Part shown: positions 18,845-26,313 of the stretch, in pieces | Numbering within the stretch: the first letter of the stretch is position 1 | Layout: every line of letters starts with the position of its first letter | Assembly: GCF_015352445.1 (NCBI RefSeq) | Contig: NZ_JADKPO010000041.1 | Span: 1-40,965 of the forward strand | Source: Nocardioides agariphilus | GTDB taxonomy: Bacteria; Actinomycetota; Actinomycetes; Propionibacteriales; Nocardioidaceae | Length of the DNA: 40,965 nucleotides | Direction: 5' to 3' | The notes under the pieces: generated by a model | Database searches by the model: none | Told to the model about the DNA's origin: nothing | Seen by the model: the letters and a program-made list of their open reading frames with translations, nothing else | Translations under genes and position numbers: made by a program

Positions 18845-19639
18845 GTGAAGTGTGGAGTGCTGGGCGACCCGATCGCCCACTCGCTCTCTCCGGTGCTGCA
18901 CCGCGCGGCCTACGCGGCGTGGGGCCTGGACTGGGAGTACGACGCGCACCGCGTGCCAGCCGGCGGGCTGGCGAGGTTCGTCGACGGCCTGGGGCCGCAG
19001 TGGCGCGGCTTGTCGATCACCGCGCCGCTCAAGCGCGAGGCCCTGCAGTTGGCCGACACCGTCTCACCCATGGCGACGATGGCCGGAGCCGCCAACACGC
19101 TGGTGCACGAGGATGGTCGCTGGCACGCCGACAACACCGATGTGCCCGGCGCTGCCTCGGCCCTGCGCGAGCGCTGGACCGGTCAGCTGAGGGCCGCCAC
19201 CGTGGTCGGCGGCGGCGCGACCGCGGCGTCCGTGGGGCTCGCCCTGGCGGGACTGGGTGCGCGGACCCTGCGGCTGCTGGTGCGTGAGCAGGCGCGGGCC
19301 GCCGAGACCCTCGCGGCGCTCGCGCGACACCCGTCTCAGCCTGACGTGGAGGTCGTCTCGCTCCAGGACGGCGAGGTCCTCGGAGAGGTTGTCGTCTCGA
19401 CGATCCCTGCTGCGGCGCAGACGCCGGCTCTGGTGCAGCGCTGTGCCGGCGTACGCGTGGTGTTCGAGGTCGTCTACCACCCGTGGCCCACACCCCTGGC
19501 CGAAGCCGCCCTCGCCTCGCCCGTGCCCCAGGTGCTCGTCACGGGTCTCGACCTCCTCGTCCACCAGGCCGCCCTCCAGTTCGAGCAGTTCACCGGCCGC
19601 CCGGCCTCCCTCCCCGCCATGCGCGGCGCCCTCCCCTGA
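18845..19639 (+). CDS. aroE: Shikimate dehydrogenase
   Basis: A 264-residue NADPH-dependent shikimate dehydrogenase (3-dehydroshikimate to shikimate). The substrate-binding SLSP motif is at residues 13-16, the catalytic Lys is in TAPLK (K63) and its Asp partner is in DNTD (D99). The nucleotide-binding loop is GGGATAASVG. The GTG start has GGGAGGCG upstream. In place of the usual VTMPLK or VTVPHK the enzyme has ITAPLK, a modest variation. It opens the chorismate gene cluster, separated from aroC by a prepilin peptidase gene. Confidence 0.95.
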   Translation: MKCGVLGDPIAHSLSPVLHRAAYAAWGLDWEYDAHRVPAGGLARFVDGLGPQWRGLSITAPLKREALQLADTVSPMATMAGAANTLVHEDGRWHADNTDVPGAASALRERWTGQLRAATVVGGGATAASVGLALAGLGARTLRLLVREQARAAETLAALARHPSQPDVEVVSLQDGEVLGEVVVSTIPAAAQTPALVQRCAGVRVVFEVVYHPWPTPLAEAALASPVPQVLVTGLDLLVHQAALQFEQFTGRPASLPAMRGALP

Positions 19640-19640
19640 G

Positions 19641-19815
19641 GCGAGTTGCTCGAAACGCACGGGGCTCCTCGCGGCCGCGACCGGAGTGCTCTCCAGGCGA
19701 CTCCGCTCGGCTCTTGTCGCCACTGGGCCTGCCACGTCCGGCAGCTCGCGCAGCTCCGTGGCGCAGCTCGGGAATGCAGGTGAAGCAACTCGGCGAGGCA
19801 TTTCAAGCAACTCAC
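19641..19815. repeat. Imperfect inverted repeat flanking the aroE-peptidase gap
   Basis: GCGAGTTGCTCGAAACGC (19641-19658) and GCATTTCAAGCAACTCAC (19798-19815) are inverted repeats matching at 15 of 18 positions, starting 2 nt after the aroE stop. They enclose about 140 nt of non-coding, GC-rich sequence. A further partial copy (GAAGCAACTCGGCGAG) is at about 19782-19797. It resembles a small non-autonomous element, but no target duplication is visible. Confidence 0.4.
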
Positions 19816-19836
19816 GCGGCGAGGGGCGGCGGTCGC

Positions 19837-19842
19837 TAGGGT
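19837..19842 (+). promoter_or_regulatory. -10 box (TAGGGT), leaderless promoter of prepilin peptidase
   Basis: TAGGGT ends 6 nt before the ATG at 19849, and no SD is present. This suggests the peptidase gene starts its own leaderless transcript rather than depending on aroE. Confidence 0.5.
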
Positions 19843-19848
19843 CCGGGC

Positions 19849-20655
19849 ATGGACTGGGCCTCGAACGTCGACACGGCGGTCGTCGGCGCGCTGGTGTCGG
19901 CGGCGGCCGGGGTCCTGGTGCCGCGCATCATCGAGCGCGTACCCGAACCGGAGCCCGAGCCGGAGCCCTCGCTGGAGGACACCCTCGGCGAAGCAGGCGC
20001 TGGTACTGGCACTGGCGCTGGCACAGACGCGGCGCCGAGGTTCGAAGGTAGCTCCGAGGTCGAGGAGCCCCCCAAGGAGGAGTACGCCGCGATCGCAGGC
20101 CTGCCCGGGCTGGCATGGAAGACCGGTGTCGTCGGCGCCGTCGCAGGCGGACTGGTCGGCCTCTCTCTCGGCTGGCAGTGGGCTCTTGTCGTCTGGCTGC
20201 CCCTGGTGCCCCTCGGCACGGCGCTGGGCCTCATCGACTGGCGCACGCGGCTGTTGCCGACCTGGCTGATCGTGCGCACCTACGCCGTCGTCGTCCTCCT
20301 GGTGCTGGTCGCGGCGGCGTTCACCCAGGACTGGGGTGACCTGGTGCGCGCGGGCGTCGGGTTCGTCGGTGCCGGTCTCCTCTACTACGTCCTCTGGTTC
20401 GTCTACCCGCGCGGCCTGGGCTTCGGTGACGTGCGGCTCTCGGGCGTGCTCGGCATCGCCTTGGGCTACGTCGGCACGGCCGAGCTCGTCGTCGGGATCT
20501 ACGCCGGCTTCCTGCTCGGCGGGTTCGGCGGTGCGCTGCTCGCCCTGGTGCGGCTCGTGCGCCGCAAGGCGGTGCCGTTCGGACCGTTCATGCTGGTGGG
20601 GGCCCTGCTCGGACTGCTCGGCGCCGAGTGGGTCAGCAGTCTCACCAACGGCTGA
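19849..20655 (+). CDS. A24-family prepilin peptidase (TadV/PilD-like)
   Basis: A 268-residue polytopic membrane aspartyl protease that removes leader peptides from type IV pilin-like proteins. The two catalytic Asp residues are visible: D130 in IDWRTRLLP and D194 in the GxGD motif GLGFGD. About seven membrane helices are predictable. It lacks the N-terminal methyltransferase domain and tetracysteine of PilD. Unusually, between the first helix and the core lies an acidic/low-complexity stretch (PEPEPEPEP, then GTGTGAGTD). No pilin or Flp/Tad gene is in the window, but a prepilin peptidase between aroE and aroC recurs in actinobacteria. It is 42 nt upstream of aroC. Confidence 0.92.
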   Translation: MDWASNVDTAVVGALVSAAAGVLVPRIIERVPEPEPEPEPSLEDTLGEAGAGTGTGAGTDAAPRFEGSSEVEEPPKEEYAAIAGLPGLAWKTGVVGAVAGGLVGLSLGWQWALVVWLPLVPLGTALGLIDWRTRLLPTWLIVRTYAVVVLLVLVAAAFTQDWGDLVRAGVGFVGAGLLYYVLWFVYPRGLGFGDVRLSGVLGIALGYVGTAELVVGIYAGFLLGGFGGALLALVRLVRRKAVPFGPFMLVGALLGLLGAEWVSSLTNG

Positions 20656-20697
20656 CGGGTCGGCAGAGCCTCGAGCCGTGCGTGGAAGACTGAGCCC

Positions 20698-21876
20698 ATG
20701 TTGCGCTGGCTCACCGCGGGCGAGTCCCACGGCCCGCTCCTCGTCGCCATCCTCGAAGGGCTGCCCGCGCACGTCGCCGTCACCACCGACGACCTTCGTG
20801 ACGCCCTGGCTCGACGTCGCCTGGGTCACGGCCGCGGAGCCCGCATGAAGTTCGAGCAGGACGAGGTCCGGTTCGTCGGCGGGGTCCGCCACGGGCAGAC
20901 CCAGGGCGGGCCCGTGGCGATCGAGATCGGCAACACCGAGTGGCCCAAGTGGGAGCAGGTGATGTCGGCCGACCCGATCGATCCCGTCGAGCTCGACGCG
21001 CTGGCCCGCAACGCCGCGCTGACCCGTCCACGTCCGGGTCACGCCGACCTGGTCGGTATGCAGAAGTACGACTTCGGGGAGGCCCGGCCAGTCCTCGAGC
21101 GCGCATCGGCCCGCGAGACGGCGGCCCGGGTCGCCCTGGGCCGGGTCGCATCCGCGTTCCTCCGGCAGGCCGTCGGCGCCGATGTGGTCTCCCACGTCGT
21201 CGAGCTCGGCGGTGTGCCCGCACCCGCGGGCAGCATCCCGACGATCGATGACGTCCCTGCCCTCGACGCCGATCCCGTGCGATGCCTCGACGCGACCGCC
21301 AGCGAGAAGATGGTGGCCGCGATCGACCAGGCCCACAAGGACGGCGACACGCTCGGGGGCGTGGTCGAGGTCGTGGTCCACGGGCTGCCGCCAGGGCTGG
21401 GCTCACACGTCCACTGGGACCGTCGCATCGATGCTCGCCTGGCGGGCGCGCTGATGGGCATCCAGGCCATCAAGGGCGTCGAGGTGGGCGACGGGTTCGA
21501 GCTGGCCGCGACGCCGGGCTCCCGCGCACACGACGAGATCGTGCCCACCGACGATGGCATCCGCCGTACGTCGGGTCGTTCGGGTGGCACCGAAGGCGGC
21601 ATGACCACGGGTGAGACGCTGCGGGTCCGTGCCGCGATGAAGCCGATCGCCACGGTGCCCCGGGCGCTGCGCACCGTCGACGTCTCGACGGGCGAGGGGG
21701 CCGTGGCACACCACCAGCGGTCCGACGTGTGCGCCGTACCCGCCGCCGGCATCGTCGCGGAGGCGATGGTGGCGCTGGTGCTCGCCGACGCGGTCCTGGA
21801 GAAGTTCGGCGGTGACTCGGTCACCGAGACCCGGCGCAACGTCGAGAGCTACCTGGACACCCTGAGGTTCCGGTGA
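20698..21876 (+). CDS. aroC: Chorismate synthase
   Basis: A 392-residue FMN-dependent chorismate synthase (EPSP to chorismate). The family signatures GESHG (residues 8-12), GHGRGARM and [13 protein letters not shown] are visible, as is the C-terminal [11 protein letters not shown]. The ATG at 20698 has no SD; AAGACT ends 6 nt upstream and could be a weak leaderless -10. The stop overlaps the aroK GTG by 4 nt, so aroC-aroK-aroB-aroQ form one transcript with three overlapping junctions. Confidence 0.97.
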   Translation: MLRWLTAGESHGPLLVAILEGLPAHVAVTTDDLRDALARRRLGHGRGARMKFEQDEVRFVGGVRHGQTQGGPVAIEIGNTEWPKWEQVMSADPIDPVELDALARNAALTRPRPGHADLVGMQKYDFGEARPVLERASARETAARVALGRVASAFLRQAVGADVVSHVVELGGVPAPAGSIPTIDDVPALDADPVRCLDATASEKMVAAIDQAHKDGDTLGGVVEVVVHGLPPGLGSHVHWDRRIDARLAGALMGIQAIKGVEVGDGFELAATPGSRAHDEIVPTDDGIRRTSGRSGGTEGGMTTGETLRVRAAMKPIATVPRALRTVDVSTGEGAVAHHQRSDVCAVPAAGIVAEAMVALVLADAVLEKFGGDSVTETRRNVESYLDTLRFR

Positions 21877-22394
21877 GTCTCGCGGGTCCCGACCACCGAC
21901 CAGCCGTCGTGCTCGTCGGCCCCATGGGCTCCGGGAAGACCACGGTGGCCGGGTTGCTGGCCGACGCCTGGGGCACGACCGCACGCGACACCGACGCAGA
22001 CGTGGAGGCGACCGACGGCCGCCCGATCTCCGAGATCTTCGTGGACGAGGGCGAGGACTACTTCCGCGCCCTCGAGTCGGCCGCCGTCGCCACGGCACTC
22101 GCCGAGCACGACGGGGTGCTCTCGCTCGGCGGAGGAGCCGTACTCGATGCGGCAACCCGTGAGCGTCTCGCCGGTCACCGGGTCATCTTCTTGCGCGTCG
22201 GTCTGGCCGAGGCCGTCAAGCGCGTCGGTCTCGGCACCTCCAGGCCCCTGCTCCTGGGCAACGTGAGGTCTCGGATCAAGGCGCTGCTCGACGAGCGCAC
22301 CCCGATCTACGAGGCGGTCGCGACCGAGAGCGTCGAGACCGACGGGCGCACTCCGGAGGAAGTCGCCGCCGAGATCCTCGGGCGCGTCGCCTGA
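21873..22394 (+). CDS. aroK: Shikimate kinase
   Basis: A 173-residue P-loop kinase that phosphorylates shikimate at the 3-position. Walker A GPMGSGKT is at residues 16-23, the substrate-binding [18 protein letters not shown] follows, and the GGGAV motif and lid Arg (GTSRPLL) are present. The GTG start lies within the aroC stop (4-nt overlap), and the stop shares one base with the aroB ATG. Length is typical. Confidence 0.96.
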   Translation: MSLAGPDHRPAVVLVGPMGSGKTTVAGLLADAWGTTARDTDADVEATDGRPISEIFVDEGEDYFRALESAAVATALAEHDGVLSLGGGAVLDAATRERLAGHRVIFLRVGLAEAVKRVGLGTSRPLLLGNVRSRIKALLDERTPIYEAVATESVETDGRTPEEVAAEILGRVA

Positions 22395-23473
22395 TGGGCG
22401 CCACCATGCTCCACGTCGGCGGCGCCTCGCCGTACGACGTCGTGGTCGGCCACGACCTCCTCGACCGGCTCCCCGGCGTGCTGGGCGACCAACCCGAGCG
22501 GGTTGCGCTGATCCACGCCGCCACCCTCGGCGAGCTCGCCCACCGCGCCCGCTCGCAGCTGGGTGCCTACGACGTGCACCTGCTGCCCGTGCCCGACGGC
22601 GAGGCCGCCAAGACCGCGCCCGTCGCGGCCGACTGCTGGGAGTCCCTCGGTCGCCTGGGCTTCACTCGCTCCGATGCCGTGGTGGCCCTCGGCGGGGGTG
22701 CGACCACCGACCTGGGCGGGTTCGTCGCCGCGACCTGGCTGCGCGGGGTGCGGGTCGTGCACGTGCCCACCAGCCTGCTGGCCATGGTCGACGCGGCGGT
22801 GGGCGGCAAGACCGGCATCGACACGGGGTCGGGCAAGAACCTCGTCGGCTCCTTCCACGAGCCCGCCGGCGTGCTGTGCGATCTCACCCTCCTCGACACC
22901 CTGCCCCGCGACGAGCTGGTGGCCGGGCTCGGCGAGGTGATCAAGTGCGGGTTCATCGCCGACCCAGTCATCCTCGACCTCGTCGAGCGCACCGATCCCG
23001 ACACCATCACCGCCGACTCAGACGTCTTGCGCGAGCTGGTCGAGCGCGCCATCCAGGTCAAGATCGACGTCGTCGTCGACGACCTCAAGGAGTCCGGCCG
23101 ACGCGAGATCCTCAACTACGGGCACACGATGGCCCACGCGATCGAGCGCGCCAGCGACTACCAGGTCCGCCACGGCGAGGCGGTCGCCATCGGGAGCGTC
23201 TTCGTCGCCGAGCTCGCCCGGCAGGCCGGAGTCCTCGACGACGCCACGGCCGACCGTCACCGCACGCTCTTCGCCCGGGTGGGACTGCCCATCCGCTGGT
23301 ACGGCGCGTCCTTCGAGGAGCTACGTCATGCCATGGCGGTCGACAAGAAGGCCCGTGGCAGCCGCTTGCGGTTCGTCGTACTGTCCGGGGTCGGCGCACC
23401 TCAGGTGCTGGCCGACCCATCGGAGGACATGCTGCGCGCGGCCTACCGCGTGATGACGGGGAGTGAATCGTGA
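22394..23473 (+). CDS. aroB: 3-dehydroquinate synthase
   Basis: A 359-residue NAD- and metal-dependent enzyme converting DAHP to 3-dehydroquinate. Clear motifs are [34 protein letters not shown], the metal-ligand region [10 protein letters not shown] and the histidines in [11 protein letters not shown]. The ATG at 22394 overlaps aroK by one base; a second ATG at 22406 is also possible. It ends in a 4-nt overlap with aroQ. Confidence 0.97.
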   Translation: MGATMLHVGGASPYDVVVGHDLLDRLPGVLGDQPERVALIHAATLGELAHRARSQLGAYDVHLLPVPDGEAAKTAPVAADCWESLGRLGFTRSDAVVALGGGATTDLGGFVAATWLRGVRVVHVPTSLLAMVDAAVGGKTGIDTGSGKNLVGSFHEPAGVLCDLTLLDTLPRDELVAGLGEVIKCGFIADPVILDLVERTDPDTITADSDVLRELVERAIQVKIDVVVDDLKESGRREILNYGHTMAHAIERASDYQVRHGEAVAIGSVFVAELARQAGVLDDATADRHRTLFARVGLPIRWYGASFEELRHAMAVDKKARGSRLRFVVLSGVGAPQVLADPSEDMLRAAYRVMTGSES

Positions 23474-23889
23474 AGGTGCTCGTGCTCAACGGACCCAACC
23501 TTGCCCGCCTCGGGCGGCGCGAGCCCGAGATCTACGGCCGCGCGACCTACCACGAGCTGGTCGAGCTCTGCATCGATTGGGGCCGCGAGCTGGCACAGGA
23601 GGTCGAGGTACGCCAGACCAACCACGAGGGCGAGCTGCTCGACTGGCTCAACCAGGCCGCCGACGACGGCACCCCGGTCGTGCTCAACGCCGGTGCCTGG
23701 ACCCACTACTCGCTGGCTCTCTACGACGCCTGCGCACAGCTGACCGGACCCCTCGTCGAGGTGCACCTCAGCGACCCGAGCCAGCGACCCGAGGAGTTCC
23801 GGCACACCTCCCTGGTCACCCCGCACGCCAAGGCAGTCGTGGTCGGCAAGGGCGTCGACGGGTACCGGGAGGCGCTCGCGGCACTGTGA
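23470..23889 (+). CDS. aroQ: Type II 3-dehydroquinate dehydratase
   Basis: A 139-residue dodecameric-type DHQase (3-dehydroquinate to 3-dehydroshikimate). The N-terminal [17 protein letters not shown] carries the catalytic Tyr22 and lid Arg; [13 protein letters not shown] and the catalytic His in VHLSDP are present, followed by EEFRHTSLV. The GTG overlaps the aroB stop by 4 nt. It is the last aro gene here; efp follows after a 549-nt repeat-bearing gap. Confidence 0.96.
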   Translation: MKVLVLNGPNLARLGRREPEIYGRATYHELVELCIDWGRELAQEVEVRQTNHEGELLDWLNQAADDGTPVVLNAGAWTHYSLALYDACAQLTGPLVEVHLSDPSQRPEEFRHTSLVTPHAKAVVVGKGVDGYREALAAL

Positions 23890-23993
23890 TGCTCTGCCGT
23901 ATTGGCTCGCTTCGCTCGCATGTCCGCGCGCTATGACCCTTGGTCTTCCTCCTCGCTCCGGTCGCTGCGCTCCTGCGCTCGTCGTGCAGACCA

Positions 23994-24257
23994 CAGCGCG
24001 TCTGTCTTGTCACGGCTGGTTGAGGAAGGCGCGCTGGCGCCTGTCTCGAAACCGGGTGAGGGGATCATCGACCTGTTCTGCGGTTTCGAGACGGGACTTC
24101 GTCCCTCCTCAACCAGCGGGGAGTCCAGCGCGTCTGTCTTGTCACGGCTGGTTGAGGAAGGTGCGTTGGCGCCTGTCTCGAAACCGGGTGAGGGGATCAT
24201 CGACCTGTTCTGCGGTTTCGAGACGGGACTTCGTCCCTCCTCAACCATCGGGTAGTC
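23994..24257 (+). repeat. Tandem duplication of a 132-bp unit carrying paired REP-like hairpins
   Basis: Two 132-bp units (23994-24125 and 24126-24257) are nearly identical. Each contains a left half-element of 36 nt (24018-24053; 24150-24185), a 28-nt spacer, and an inverted right half-element of 33 nt (24082-24114; 24214-24246). Each half can fold alone: GGTT+GAG pair with CTC+AACC with a 2-nt bulge, capped by a variable stem (AGGCGC/GCGCCT or GGGAC/GTCCC). In the second left copy AGGTGC still pairs with GCGCCT through a G-U. The remainder of the 23890-24438 gap holds no gene; a short GTCGTGCAGACCA direct repeat occurs near 23980 and 24286. Confidence 0.9.
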
Positions 24258-24362
24258 AGGGACGCGTGCGGACGGACCACCCCTTGTCGTGCAGACCAAG
24301 GGACGCGCGCGGACCAGACACCCCGGCCGGCTCGGGATTCTGATCGCATCACGGGCAGCGAC

Positions 24363-24402
24363 TAGACTCCTGCGCTGGTCCATGACGAGAGCTGGGCCCT
24401 GA
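24363..24402 (+). promoter_or_regulatory. Candidate efp promoter (-10 TAGACT) and 6-codon upstream ORF
   Basis: TAGACT (24363-24368) fits the actinobacterial -10; no strong -35 is visible. A six-codon ORF encoding MTRAGP runs from an ATG at 24382 to a TGA at 24402, 36 nt before the efp ATG. It may be chance or a leader peptide. Confidence 0.35.
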
Positions 24403-24438
24403 AGCTTTGATCCTCAACACGAAGGCAGATCCGCGCGC

Positions 24439-25002
24439 ATGGCGACGACCAACGACCTCAAGAACGGCATGGTGCTCAACCTCGACGGCCAGCTCTGGCA
24501 GGTCACCTGGTTCCAGCACCACAAGCCCGGCAAGGGCGGTGCGGTGGTTCGCACCAAGCTGAAGAACGTCGAGTCCGGCAAGACCGTCGACAAAACCTTC
24601 AACGCCGACGTGAAGGTCGAGGTGGCCAACGTCGACAAGCGCACCATGCAGTACCTCTACAACGACGGCACGTCCTACGTGTTCATGGACACCGGCACCT
24701 ACGACCAGCTCGAGGTGAGCCCCGACGTTCTCGGCGACGCCTCCAACTTCCTGCTGGAGAACCAGGAGGCGATCGTCGCGACCAACGAGGGCCGCGTCCT
24801 CTACATCGAGCTCCCGGCCTCGGTCGAGCTCGAGGTGACCTACACCGAGCCAGGGCTCCAAGGCGACCGCTCCACCGGCGGCACCAAGCCCGCGACGGTC
24901 GAGACCGGCGCGACGGTCAACGTGCCCCTGTTCATCACGACCGGCGAGAAGATCAAGGTCGACACCCGCGACTCGTCCTACCTCGGCCGCGTCACCGGCT
25001 GA
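24439..25002 (+). CDS. efp: Elongation factor P
   Basis: A 187-residue translation factor that relieves ribosome stalling at polyproline stretches. All three OB-like domains are present: the N-terminal KOW-like domain ([20 protein letters not shown]), the central domain and the C-terminal domain ending [13 protein letters not shown]. The loop that reaches the peptidyl-transferase centre reads HHKPGKGGA with Lys32 at the tip. Actinobacterial EF-Ps are reported to use an unmodified Lys at this place; no lysyl-modification genes are in the window. GAAGG lies 13 nt before the ATG, a long spacing. nusB follows after 25 nt. Confidence 0.97.
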   Translation: MATTNDLKNGMVLNLDGQLWQVTWFQHHKPGKGGAVVRTKLKNVESGKTVDKTFNADVKVEVANVDKRTMQYLYNDGTSYVFMDTGTYDQLEVSPDVLGDASNFLLENQEAIVATNEGRVLYIELPASVELEVTYTEPGLQGDRSTGGTKPATVETGATVNVPLFITTGEKIKVDTRDSSYLGRVTG

Positions 25003-25027
25003 GTCGCGACCCGGAGACCACTGACCC

Positions 25028-25438
25028 GTGCCAGCCCGCACTCGCGCCCGCAAGCGGGCACTCGACATCCTCTACGCAGCCGAGCTGCGGCGCGAGGATC
25101 CCGTCGAGTCCATGACCCGAGCCCAGGAGAGCGGCGACGGGCCGCACAACCCCTACACCGCGCTGCTGGTCAACGGCGTCGCCGAGCACCAGGCACGGAT
25201 CGACGAGCTGCTCACCCGCTACTCCCAGGGGTGGGCGCTGAACCGGATGCCCGCCGTGGACCGCACGGCCTTGCGGATCGGCGTCTTCGAGCTGCTCTGG
25301 GCCGACGACGTGCCCGACGCCGTAGCCGTCGACGAGGCCGTCTCGCTGGTGCGCGAGCTGTCGACCGACGACTCGCCGGCGTTCGTCAACGGGGTCCTCG
25401 GCGCGATGCTGCGCGAGAAGGACGAGATCGGCGCCTGA
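25028..25438 (+). CDS. nusB: Transcription antitermination factor NusB
   Basis: A 136-residue helical protein that with NusE (S10) binds boxA RNA in rRNA leaders. Typical sequences are RTRARKRALDILYAAELR at the N-terminus, ALNRMPAVDRTALRIGVFELLW in the middle and DSPAFVNGVLGAM near the end. The GTG start follows efp by 25 nt; the SD is weak (CGGAGA). The efp-nusB order is widely conserved. The protein ends just before a leaderless promoter for the next gene. Confidence 0.95.
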   Translation: MPARTRARKRALDILYAAELRREDPVESMTRAQESGDGPHNPYTALLVNGVAEHQARIDELLTRYSQGWALNRMPAVDRTALRIGVFELLWADDVPDAVAVDEAVSLVRELSTDDSPAFVNGVLGAMLREKDEIGA

Positions 25439-25475
25439 CCCCCTTCAGGGTGGACTGGCAACGCGGCCTCGCGGC

Positions 25476-25481
25476 TAGGTT
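25476..25481 (+). promoter_or_regulatory. -10 box (TAGGTT), leaderless promoter of DUF1206 gene
   Basis: TAGGTT ends 7 nt before the ATG at 25489. A weak TGGACT at 25451-25456 could be a -35, though at 19-nt spacing. No SD precedes the ATG. Confidence 0.5.
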
Positions 25482-25488
25482 GGCTCGC

Positions 25489-26313
25489 ATGGGAGACATG
25501 ACCGACCAAGCTCAACAGCTGGGCAGGGAGGCCCACAACAGCGACTGGATGGATGTCGCGATCCGGGCGGGCCTGGTGGCCTACGGCATCGTGCACCTGT
25601 TGGTCGGCTGGCTGGCGCTGCAGCTGGCCTTCGGCGACCGGGGTGAGAAGGCCTCCAACAAGGGCGCCATGCAGGAGCTGGCCCAGCAGCCGTTCGGCGA
25701 CGTGCTCGTGTGGGCCATCGTCGTCGGCATGTTCCTGCTGGTGCTGTGGCGACTCCTGGAGGCGTTCTTCGGGCACCAGGACAAGGACGAGGGCAGCGAC
25801 CGCATGAAAGCGCGCGTCGTGTCGGGTATGAAGGCCGCCATCTACGCCGCAGTCGGGATCACCGCCTTGCAGGTCGCCATCGGCTCCGGCAAGTCCGGCG
25901 GCGGCTCGAGGTGGACCAAGACGGTGATGGACTGGCCGGCCGGCCAGTGGATCATCGCGGCGATCGGTCTCGCCGTGATCATCTACGGCGCCGACCACGT
26001 GCGGAAGGGCTTCGCCGAGAAGTACGCCAAGCACCTCGACGCCGAGGGCAAGTCGGGTCAGAGCGGCAAGGCCTACCTCCTGTTCGGCAAGGTCGGCTAC
26101 GTCGGCAAAGGCATCGCGATCGCCATTGTCGGCGGCCTGATCATGTACGGCGGCATCACCCACGACGCCAGCAAGTCCGGCGGTCTCGACCAGGCCCTGC
26201 ACAAGGTGCTGACCTACCCGTTCGGCGTCGTGCTGCTCGTCGTCATGGCGGCCGGCATCGTCTGCTACGGGCTGTTCTGTTTCGCCCGTGCTCGTCACCT
26301 GTCCGCGCGGTGA
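25489..26313 (+). CDS. DUF1206 domain membrane protein
   Basis: A 274-residue protein with about six membrane helices arranged as three tandem two-helix DUF1206 repeats (AIRAGLVAYGIVHLLVGWLAL; VSGMKAAIYAAVGITALQVAI; FGKVGYVGKGIAIAIVGGLIM starts). Each repeat begins with a Gly- and Tyr-containing helix and is followed by a Lys/Gly/Ser-rich loop. The family is common in actinobacteria and has no known function. The start at 25489 is supported by the leaderless -10 box; an ATG at 25498 is an alternative. The stop overlaps the GTG of the flavoprotein by 4 nt, suggesting a functional link. Confidence 0.9.
   Translation: MGDMTDQAQQLGREAHNSDWMDVAIRAGLVAYGIVHLLVGWLALQLAFGDRGEKASNKGAMQELAQQPFGDVLVWAIVVGMFLLVLWRLLEAFFGHQDKDEGSDRMKARVVSGMKAAIYAAVGITALQVAIGSGKSGGGSRWTKTVMDWPAGQWIIAAIGLAVIIYGADHVRKGFAEKYAKHLDAEGKSGQSGKAYLLFGKVGYVGKGIAIAIVGGLIMYGGITHDASKSGGLDQALHKVLTYPFGVVLLVVMAAGIVCYGLFCFARARHLSAR

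Noticed and set aside
23902-24383. Open frames on both strands through the repeat duplication before efp
   Set aside because: The translated products merely mirror the 132-bp duplication and have no start signal or homology pattern.
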